Assembly (NCBI RefSeq): GCF_029784165.1
Contig: NC_073696.1
Location: 194,912,498-194,976,497, forward strand
Direction: 5' to 3'
From: Wyeomyia smithii
Lineage: Eukaryota; Arthropoda; Insecta; Diptera; Culicidae
DNA length: 64,000 nucleotides
Made by a program: the position numbers and the translations under genes. Below the pieces are notes generated by a model that was not told the origin of the DNA, did no database searches, and saw only the letters and a list, made by a program, of their open reading frames with translations. Positions 46,864-56,498 of the stretch are shown here, in pieces; the stretch's first letter is position 1, and the number at the start of each line of letters is the position of its first letter.

Positions 46864-48319
46864 GAGCAAGCGCACCGGTGAGTTGCCATTTGAGTTGCTA
46901 TTTTCACAACGCTGGCCGTTGCTATTTTGGATAGCAACCGATTTTCGCACCGGTCGTTGCTAATGGGGATTACCAATTCCACTATTTCTTTTTCACACCG
47001 GCAGTTGCCAATTTCTGAAGACCGTCACTAGCCAGCGTTGGCAAAATGTTTGTTTGTGATGTATTTCGCATATTTTTTGCGGATCTAGTAATAACCAAAT
47101 TATCCGTCAGTCAATCGTTTCCGGAATGATCTACGTTTTTTCTACTTCATAAAATGTTCCCTCTATTTTACGTAACTTTGTTTCCGTTCTCCCAAGTTAT
47201 CTATAACATAATTCTTTTGCAGATTTTTTTACTTGTGCGTACATAAATTTTTTCATCCTTATATGTTTATTTAAAGTAATCCCGTAAAACTGAGCACGTC
47301 TCGCAACGTTGGCTTAAATGACTATTCTACTGAAAGCTGGTGAACTGTCGTTAGTTGTATTCTGTATTTCATACTGTCTCGGTTCCCACAGTTTGCTATT
47401 AATATTTGAAAATTTGTCGCCAAAAAGAACTTAAATATAGAACGCGTAAATTGTTTTTGATTATTTGATTGATTCTAGTGATGAAGAAAGTGATTTCGCA
47501 AAACAAACTTCCTTATACGCGATTAAGAAAATGGTTTTCGGAAAGATTCGGGGCGACTCTCAGCCTAGTAAATAGCCAAATATTGACCGCCATACGGAGG
47601 AAGGTGCCATCCAGCGTTTTAACAACGGTCTATACCGATGACCATTTCCAACGCCGCTTTCGAACGCATCTTAGGTTGTTTTTGAAGATTGAAACAGCGG
47701 TAAAGGAGAAAAATGGTTTTTTGTACAACGACCGAACGAAACGGGAAAATAGTTGTAATACTCCCGAACAGATTTGCTTGAACCTTCCAGGTTTATTGAA
47801 TAATATTGGCGAATATTGTGAGGATTTGAGCTTTCCGCATCGTGTAGGTTGCAGACCAAAATGCCAACCAAAATGGTCATCTCAATAAAAAACCTATACA
47901 AAATGTTTACCTGCCCGAAAAAACAGCCTGTGCAAAATTTCAGCTCAATCGAAAATAAAATTGAGTAGTGGTTCACGTCGACACTTGCGTCCTACGACGT
48001 GTTTAACAAGCGAGGCAAAACACTTCGTCTTCCGAGGCCGACCAATTGAGTCCGCATTCGAAACACTCATCATCTTCGTAATATTATAACGATCATTCAC
48101 TATCGAGCACAAAAAAAAACAACAGTTTGACATTTCATCAAATAGCAACGATTCGGCTCGTTGCTATCGCGTTGCCAAATTTAGTAACTCGCTACTACCC
48201 GAGATGGGGATTGCTATTTCCCAAACCAACATAGCAACGCCCGGTGCGGTTGCCGCGTTATGGTGGGAGTTGCCAAACTAGCTTTAGAAACTTCAATTTA
48301 GCCACTTGTGGGCTTGCTC
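46864..48319 (+). mobile_element. PIF/Harbinger-like element with TAA target duplication
   Basis: A 1456-bp element flanked by TAA at 46861-46863 and 48320-48322. It begins GAGCAAGCGCAC and ends GTGGGCTTGCTC, inverted apart from one base. Subterminal regions on both sides repeat GTTGCTA, CACCGG and TGGGGATT motifs. The 3-bp TAA duplication fits PIF/Harbinger, and the internal ORF (47469-47888) supports this weakly. Confidence 0.7.
47469..47888 (+). pseudogene. Harbinger-like transposase N-terminal remnant
   Basis: A 139-codon open frame containing TDDHFQRRFRTHLRLFLKIE, the kind of segment found near the N-terminus of PIF/Harbinger (DDE_Tnp_4) transposases, followed by NTPEQICLNLPGLLNNIG. The DDE catalytic half is missing, so the product cannot be active. 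The location inside a TAA-flanked element agrees. Homology is by motif recognition only and the frame could instead be unrelated. Confidence 0.5.
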
Positions 48320-48322
48320 TAA

Positions 48323-50739
48323 GTGCCTGCGCTTCACTAGGAAGCGGGTCATTTGAGATTGCAATGAGGAAGCAGTCACGATGACAGTTTAGATCTATTA
48401 TTCATTAAGCTAGATTTTCCCTGTTCGGACAGTTGAGCGCAAATTTGGGCATTCATAATTGAAGATGTTTGTCTGTATATTTTTTACTTATCCCGTTAAA
48501 CCGTTGCCCAATTTGTGACTCGTGCACGGTTCACGCCGAACTCGTTGTTGTTTTTTGTTTTCGCTTTTTGGCTGCAGCTAGTGTTATTTGCATTACAAGG
48601 CCGTCAGATTGTCGGTGAGACAATGCGGCTTTTCAGGGAAGTTCAACTGATTAATAATCCGCTCGGTTGGAAACTAGCAGAGGTTTTGGTCATTTTGACC
48701 CTCCGATTCCTTATGCTTTATTATATGAACTTGGCATGGTCGTCTGACTTGGGACGTGTTGGATGTTTCATATTGCTTAGCAAAAAGGTGTTTAACATTA
48801 TTTTGAAATTGAGTTACATTAATTATCGTGAATAAATTAACAATTTATGTTGTTGTTGCAAGGAAGAATACCTTCTAACTGGCACACGCTAGTACATCAA
48901 ATCAAAGAATCATTGATGTTGTTTTTTATAAATTTTAAAGACAGTCATTCGATTTACAGCTCATTTATATGTAGAATAGCCATTAAATTGTCTCGTAGTG
49001 CGTAGAGAAGATTTACATATTGAGTATGCATATTAGTTCTACATTATCTTGTTCGACCGGTATCGTAAGCATAGTTCGAATATAACTTTTAATTTACCTG
49101 CTGATTATGTAATTTTTATTGATATTATTTTCGATTCTCTACAGGAAATACACTGAGCTCGTTTTTACATAGATTTTATATAAAATATAAATATAAATTT
49201 ATATAAAATTAGTAAAATTAGTAATCAAATTACAAACTGAGAAACAGAATTGAAGAACTAACAATTGATATTACACTTTTGAACATGTAAAGCTTAGTAA
49301 AATTCTGTGTCCAGTATTAAGTGGCTTCAAAGGTCACCAGACCCGACACTTCGGTGATTTTCGGACTGCAAGCTATACGACTTGAGTGCTGTGCATTTTG
49401 AACAAATCGTTCGAACCGTAATCAATCATTGGATTTCAGAGACAAGGTATCATTTTTCAATACACTAGTGTGCTGCTAGTAACATTGATCCACAAAACAG
49501 AAACGAAGATTGTTTATTTGCTCAAAATGTTAAATTCTACATTCGAAGAGAAGAAGGTTACCAGATAATTTGAAGTTCAAGGTAATATAGTCTCTAGTGT
49601 ATCATGACCTTAAGGTTCAATTATAGTATTATAGATATATGTTATAGATGCAGAATTCAAAAATTGTTATAATAACAAATTTATGATAAAACTCATATCA
49701 AAATCTAATCTCATGTTAAATGGTTTTCACAAATGTTGCTTAGAACCTGTTACTTCTATAAAGGCGTAAAGTAAACTACACATTGTGACGTGACTGTTAA
49801 TACAATATGCTTATTGAAAAATATTGATTTATGGTTTTCTGTGAGTGGAAACAGTATGGTTGTACTGATAAACTAATAATTTATATGTTGAGTTTATAAT
49901 TTTGCTTTTTGTTTACTGGTAAAGGGTCGCGGTAAACATTTCAGCCCTGATACAAAACGGCAGATCAAAAATTTCAATATGAAGGTAAAACTTAAAAAAA
50001 AAAAATATCAGAAACCATCGGCTGCTCACAGAATATAGTTGAAAATCGGTGAAATACCAAAAGAAATCAGAAACACGTATTTTTCTATTCAATGTCCAGA
50101 ATGTAAGCAATCTTACAAAGATATTGCCTTATACATGATAAGTTAAAACGCAGATGACATAATAAGCAATGATCACACCTATTATTTTTTCCACCACTAT
50201 AGATACTTTATGTGTAAAATCGAATTTTCATTTGAATAATCTTAGCGTGGTGTAGTGAAGAAATTAAGTTAAAGTTTTGTTGCTTAGTGCAATAATGTAG
50301 AAGGAACAACACATCATTCTGAGCGAGATAAGTAACATTTTTGTGTTGCAGTCTTTTGTTTGTTACGAAGTCGCACGCGCCAAACATTAAACAAAAAACG
50401 AGCGATGCTGAGAGCATCGGCGCCTTCTGTTGGCGGATATCTGAGCAAGACAATAGAACTGCCCATGAGAAAATTGCGACCTTTATATTTTTCAAATTCA
50501 ATATTTTAGGGATTCGAACTTGTGCGCGATTGGCCGGGGTATTGTGTACGCGTTTGGGGATTATTTTCAAGCGTATGATATCCCATATATCACTAACAGT
50601 CCCTCCAGAACCGGAATTTCGGTATATGACGAGTATAAGACTAGATTATTAGAACAGCATCGTATGTCGAGACTAGCTTGGAGACTGAAGTGCTAAGTGA
50701 CGGTGACATATCAACACTATTACATATATTTTAAGCTTT
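48323..50739. other. Stretch without recognised genes, with one hydrophobic ORF
   Basis: The frame 48515-48835 (+, 106 codons) has an N-terminal hydrophobic segment (LLFFVFAFWLQLVLFALQG) and a second hydrophobic stretch (KLAEVLVILTLRFLMLYY). I do not recognise it; a decayed membrane-protein exon is possible. Otherwise nothing. Confidence 0.3.
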
Positions 50740-51045
50740 ATTTCATTAAAAGAGTGTAATTGCTTCCGCAGTTAAGTGAATATAATTGTAGGAAAATTGT
50801 AATCTTACACCTATCTTACTGACTATAAAGTGAGCTAATCGTTGTAATTGAGGATTGCAACGATTTTTGTCGGAACTTATTAATAATTTGGTTTCACATA
50901 TTTTCCAATGTTTCCACATTAGTAAGCCTGTGTAGTTCATTCGTGCTAGACCAGCGAGGACGCTTCAATATCATTTTCAATAGTTTGTTCTGAATCCTTT
51001 GAAGCATCTGCTTTCTGTTGTACAACAACTTTTCCAGATGGGGAC
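50740..51045 (-). mobile_element. Jockey-like retrotransposon C-terminal fragment (J1)
   Basis: Read right to left it gives LQRIQNKLLKMILKRPRW, then ELHRLTNVETLENM and the C-terminus homologous to fragment J3 (SLQSSIATISSLYSQ). Frameshifted and truncated on the 5' side at about 51042. It may be the separated 3' end of fragment J2. Confidence 0.75.
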
Positions 51046-51054
51046 TGCATATTA

Positions 51055-52255
51055 GTCATTCCATGTCAAGTGTCCGAGGAAATGCATCGACCATCTCCGA
51101 TTTCGACCAAAATTTGTGAGTCGATGTACTTTGGGCGGGAACTTACAAATACAAAGTGTTGTACCGGATGGTGGACACCTCTGCCAATGGGACTGCCTTC
51201 ACCTTTTGCGAATTTAGCAAAACATTTCTTTTAATTTGCGGATATTTCAGGATCCTGGAGAGCTACAGATGATTTTGACATATCATTTTGAAGTGTTTTA
51301 GATGTAAAATCGAACTAAGTGGTTCATTTTTTTCTGCAGTGTTGCCATCATTGCGATTTTTTCAATTTCAAACTTAAATTGCATTTTCTTCGAAACACCC
51401 CCCCCCTTCGATTTTAATTCCGAACCCGCCAATGTGTTTAACAGACGATTTTACATATGAATCACTTATCGGCAAAAAAAAAAAAAACAAAATGTAGCGT
51501 TTCAGAGATACAACATTTTCAACCTTGCAAGATTTAGGAATTTGGTACGTACACACGAAAACGTTTCTGCATAGAATGCTACAATCGTAATGGTATCCTA
51601 GCAGGCGTTTGTGTAATCGAAGAAATGTTTTTTAGAGGAGTAACACAAAAATGTCGTTCTAGACTCATCTTCAGGGAAGGCTACAGGGGGATGTTGGTTA
51701 CACTATTCATATAAATCTTTTTGTTTCGTTTTTTTTTTTCATTTTATTTTACATCCTCTCGTTATTTAAACCCGTTTCCCAACAGGCAAATGATTATGTT
51801 TTTCTTTATTTATGTACTCGATTGCCCAGGTTTGCCAAGATATCGGAATTGTAAACAATGTGCATAAAGTAGTTAGCTAGTCTCTTCAGGCGTGTAGTCA
51901 TTTTATTCATGAAGATCGTGTGTTCAAATTTGTATCAGTAGAAAACGGTATTGGTTATCACAACAATTTTCATCTCGCGAATGGCACACGCGATGAGATT
52001 TTCTAGCTACTCAGAAAATACATTCCAAGTAACAATGAAAACGCTTTAAGGATGTAGCCTTGTTTTTTTATGTTTGCTTGCATTCAAGCCTTCGACTATA
52101 TTTCGATTAATTGATAGCCATAAAGTGTGTTCCGCAGATATTTTCTACAACTATCATATGCATGAAGTTGTCAGATGGTCTCTCTGATAGCTAAATAATT
52201 TTAAACCTGTAGGTTATAGTTGTGGCTTACATAAAAATTGAAAATCGTACTATGG
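51055..52255. other. Unassigned DNA between Jockey fragments
   Basis: Probable dispersed repeat of unknown class starting at about 51055 (CATTCCATGTCAAGTGTCCG). A run of C near 51398-51407 and runs of A and T occur. No gene. Confidence 0.3.
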
Positions 52256-52256
52256 A

Positions 52257-52510
52257 TCGTACGATGGACCCTCCTAGCTGGTCTCGAGGTACGATGCTGG
52301 TTCAACAAGCTAGTCGTCATATGTTCGAGTCTCGGCTCGGGGGAAGACTGTTAGTGTCAGAAGAATCGTTGCGCTAGCCTCACAATTGTCCTGTACATTG
52401 AACAGTCGGCTGTGTAGCCGGTGTCAAATAAACAGAACAGAAAAAGCCACCTCGGCTCAAATTCTGGATAAGAAGATAAGAAGAAGAAGAATATAGGCAG
52501 ACGAATGTTG
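52257..52510 (+). mobile_element. tRNA-derived SINE, Feilai-like
   Basis: The tRNA-like head has an A-box (TAGCTGGTCTCGAGG, from ~52277) and a B-box (ATGTTCGAGTCTCGG, from ~52321) about 45 bp apart. The body continues GACTGTTAGTGTCAG, GCGCTAGCC, ACAGTCGGCTG, and it ends with an AAGATAAGAAGAAGAAG-type tail. This layout and wording match Feilai, the tRNA-related SINE family described from Aedes aegypti. It lies between two pieces of Jockey-like sequence. Confidence 0.8.
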
Positions 52511-52814
52511 TAATAGGCTTACTTGCTTCATGATATGCTATGTTGTGAGCAAATTAAGATTTTCAGTTAGGATAAAGTATTTTGGATGCGTACGGAGATT
52601 TGATTGAAAACAACGTGTGTTTTTGAATGAAAACATGCACCATTTTGAAATGAAATCTGAAATCAACATTTTTTCACGTTATTAACGATGCCACAAGTTG
52701 GTTTTGAAAATCAAAAGATAGATAAAAGAAAAATGTACATTTAACAAAAAATAATTAGCCAAATCTAGAACGGCATTTTCGCGTTACATTATTACCATAT
52801 ACGCTTCTACTCTT

Positions 52815-53878
52815 CTTGGTGGGTTTGAGAAAAGAAACTCTTGGTTTATGGGGAAAAATAATTAATTGTGTTTCTGATGAATTAGGAGAAATCTTCTATT
52901 TCTGCAAGGCTTTTTCCTTTTACGGAAATGCTTGTATCGTCACAAAACAGAGATTTCTCACATCCTGGTGGTAAATCAGGAAGATCAGAAGTAAAAATAT
53001 TATATAAGACTGGGCCCAAGATACTCCCTTGAGGTACACCAGCTCTCACAGGCAATCTATCAAATTTACTATTCAAATAAATAACCTGAAGAGTGCGGTC
53101 AGTCAAGAAACTTTGTATCATTTTTGTGATGTAAAGACGAAAACGGAAGTTGGACATTCTAGCTATCAAACCTTTATGCCAAACACTGTCGAATGCTTTT
53201 TCTATGTCTAGAAGAGCAGCTACAGTGGAATAAGCTTCAGATTTATTAGTACGAATCATATTAGTTACTCTAAGTAAATGATGAGTAGTCGAATGCCCAT
53301 GGCGAAATCCAAACTGCTCATTTGCAAAAATTGAATTTTCATTGATATGTGTCATCATTCTATAAAGAATCGGTCTTTCAAAAAGTTTGCTCATAGAAGA
53401 GAGTAAACTAATTGGACGATAACTTGATGCTTCAGCTGGATTTTTTTCAGGTTTTAAAATTGGAGTGACTTTGGCATTTTTCCATTTTAAGGGAAAATAT
53501 GCTTATTCAAAGCATCTGTTAAAAATTCTCACCAAGAAATTTAAAGAGCTTTCGAGAAGTTTTTTGAGGAGGATATATAAAATCCCATTATCTCCCGGTG
53601 CTTTCATGTTTTTAATGCGTGATGTCCACGGTCCATAAACATTTGTAGAATTCATATGGGCACTTGTCCACGGAAGGGGAGGGAGGGGGTTCAAAATCGT
53701 TAAAAATCTGTCCACGTGGTATGTGGATGGTCCCTAAGCAGCACAAATCATCCAATGCTCCGTCAATGTCAGCACTGTTTTGTAAAACAATTTCACAATT
53801 CAAGCTTTCTTCGATCGTGGTACGATATCGATTCCAATTGGCCTTGTGATAATTAAACACAGACCTAGTGGAATTTAA
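52815..53878 (-). mobile_element. Jockey-like retrotransposon fragment (J2)
   Basis: Read right to left: the linker after the endonuclease (53860-53612), then a disrupted region (SRIKNMKAPGDNGI), then reverse transcriptase (53394-52882). The latter carries EQFGFRHGHSTTHHLLRV, LLDIEKAFDSVWHKGL, AGVPQGSILGPVLYNIFTSD and the catalytic stretch as FCDDTS (normally FADD). After IEDFS a deletion joins NSSETQLIIFPHKPRVSFLK at 52860-52815. Both termini are truncated. Confidence 0.85.
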
Positions 53879-53879
53879 C

Positions 53880-54299
53880 CCGTAAAGACCCGGGACGGAA
53901 CTTGTTTTTTGAACATGAATTATTTCAGTACAAAATCACAAAACTACGAATTTTTATAAACATTCAAACAACAAAACCGTTCTTCAAATTTTAAGATCTA
54001 CATTTTTGCGGTGAGGTCTCCTGAATCCATACGCGATGAAATATTTATTTTGGCATGCAAACATTTTGAGAAAAACCAGTTTAAATTCACCAAAGTACGT
54101 ATTTTCATGGAAACCTTTTTTTTAAGGGGGGGGGGGATTTGTTAGTAGCTTAAGTATTTATGATAAATATTAGTAAATAATGAGTATGTGTGTCCAATCA
54201 CAAATGGTGACTTCTCAACACTGTTAGAAATTTGTAATTTTAATTGTTAGGATTTGTTTGCTTTCGCAATTAGGACTTATCATTCGTAGGGATTTAAAC
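53880..54299. other. AT-rich spacer
   Basis: Contains text also found at 55590-55720 (around AAATTTTAAGATCTACATTT and TCTCCTGAATCCA), so a further dispersed repeat flanks fragment J3 on both sides. A run of G at about 54126-54136. Confidence 0.35.
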
Positions 54300-55590
54300 C
54301 TACTTATCAGAAAAGGGGAAGTAAACTTACAACTAATTGCTAACTTATTGGCTATAAAGAGAGCTTATCGTAGCAATTGAGGATTGCAACGATTTTCGAA
54401 AATTGTGGATAATTTTATTTGACATAGCTTCTAATGGTTCAACACCAGTAAGTCTATGTAATTCGAGTGTACCAAACCAAGGAAGACGCTTCAAAACCAT
54501 TTTTAGAATTTTATTCTGAATCCTTTGGAGCGGTTTCTTGTTGAACAGCAACTTGACCAGATCGGTACAGCATAAAGCATTGCTGGTCTAAAAATTTGTT
54601 TGTAAATCAAAAGTTTGTTCTTTAAACAAAGTTTAGAATTCCTGTTCATGAGAGGATATAGACATCTCGTATATTTGATGCACTTGGCTTGTATACTTTC
54701 AATGTGCTCTTTGAAAATAAGTTTTTTATCGTAAGTTAGTCCCAAGTACTTAACCTTGTCAGACCAACTTTAAATAACCCCATTCATCTTGACAACGTGA
54801 TTATTGTTTGGCTTGAGGAAAGAAGCCCTAGTCTTATGAGGAAAAATTATCATTTGAGTTTTAGAAGCATTGGGAGAGATTTTCCACTTTTGCAAGTAGG
54901 AAGAAAAAATATCTAAACTTTTCTGCAATCGACTGCATATGACACGAAGACTTTTTCCTTTTACGGAATTGCTTGTGTCATCGCAGAACAATGACTTTGT
55001 GCTTCCTGGAGGCAAATTAGGAAGATCTGAAGTGAATATGTTGTACAGGACTGGACCCAAGACTGAACCTTGAGGTACACCTGCTCGGACAGGAAATCTA
55101 TCAGATTATGAATTCTGATAGACAACCTGCAGAGTTCGATCAGTAAGATAATTTTTTAAAATTTTGATTAGGAAAATTGGAAAATTAAAAGTTTGCAATT
55201 TCGCAATCAAACCTTTATGTCCAACACTGTCGTATGCTTTTTCTATGTCTAAAAGAGCAGCTCCAGTGGAATAACTTTCAGACTTGTTAGCTCGTATCAT
55301 ATTAGTAACTCTGAGCAATTGATGAGTAGTGGAATGCCCATGGCGGAAACCAAACTGTTCATCTGCAAAAATTGAATTTTCGTTAATGTGTGGCATCATT
55401 CTGTTAAGAATAATTCTCTCAAACAGTTTACTTATTGAAGAAAGCAAACTGATTGGTCGATAACTTGAAACTTTAGCTGGGTTCTTATCTGGTTTTAAAA
55501 TTGGAGTAATTTTTCCATAATTTGGGAAAATATGCAATTTTGAAGCAGCAATTGAAAATTTTCACTAAAAATTCCATTGTGCTCTCAGGG
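54300..55590 (-). mobile_element. Jockey-like retrotransposon fragment (J3)
   Basis: Read right to left: reverse transcriptase N-terminal part (55537-55106, YRPISLLSSISKLFERIILN, EQFGFRHGHSTTHQLL, ALLDIEKAYDSVGHKGL), catalytic part (55060-54770, GPVLYNIFTSDLPNLPPG, FCDDTS) and C-terminal part (54745-54345, ending ATISSLYSQ and stop). Frameshifts separate them. Closely similar to J2, so the same family. The endonuclease and ORF1 are missing. Confidence 0.85.
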
Positions 55591-55730
55591 AGGTGTTCGA
55601 TTAATATATTTTTCATGGAAACCTGATTTTCTCAGTCTCCCACGTTAGGTTTCAACTTAGCTCTTCAATTTTCAAGCTCTATATTTTTAGAGTAACGTCT
55701 TCTGAATCCAAAGATGGTGAAAGATTTTTT

Positions 55731-56057
55731 GATGCTATCCCCAGCTGAATATCATCAAAAGATAAGAAATTTTCATGGGGGAAAACTCGAAAAAAATCGA
55801 AATGTGTTAGCGCAACAGTTATCATTTACCCTACAGAATGGGCCTTTTGAGTAGCAGGAGACTTAATTGAAATTATAATACTATCTGATACGGCAAATGA
55901 ACATTTTATTACTGGAAAACAACAAAATGAAACTTTTTATTCCACAGTAAATCACGAATAACTCAAAATCACATTATTTTAGAGCTATGCAGTCTTCGGC
56001 AAAATTTTCCTTCATAAAATTTTCTATCTTTTGATGATATTCAGCTGGGGATAGCAT
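55731..56057. repeat. Snapback element with ~40-bp inverted arms
   Basis: The left arm (55731-55773) contains GATGCTATCCCCAGCTGAAT and ATCATCAAAAGATA; the right arm (56016-56057) is its near-perfect complement. The loop is ~240 bp. No ORF. Flanking target duplication was not identified. Confidence 0.7.
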
Positions 56058-56498
56058 TAGGCTTGATACCCACTTTTATTGATTGAATGTCAAAATGTAC
56101 TTGAAAAATCTCCTTTCCAAAGGATAGAATTTTTTTTAGGAAAATAAATTGACGATAAACAATCCGAAACAAATATTTCTCTTATAGTTTGGACCCCAAG
56201 AAACCTGCATAAAATATAAAAGGTCAATGTTTCATGGAAAATTGAATAACTGGACATGTTTTTGGATTTAACATACGAAAAACCGATTTTTTTCAAAACG
56301 GTCATCGGGGTCAGTTGAAGACATCACTTTCTAGAGCTGCCGCCGAACAAAAGTTTGTTTGTTACACTATTTCCTATCATCTGGAGGGTAAGCCCAGACT
56401 TGATGCAATTTTGGGACACCCTACTGAACAGGATTATTTGTTTTTAATTTGTTGTTTTCTAGATTTGAAATATTACCTACAGACACACTAGCTACAGG
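56058..56498. other. AT-rich spacer
   Basis: No gene. Includes a stretch near 56330-56420 ending TTTTGGGACACCCTAC that may be the border of another dispersed repeat. Confidence 0.3.

Noticed and set aside
50505..50560. B-box-like GTTCGAATCCC on the minus strand
   Set aside because: No convincing A-box or cloverleaf, so neither a tRNA gene nor a SINE could be supported.
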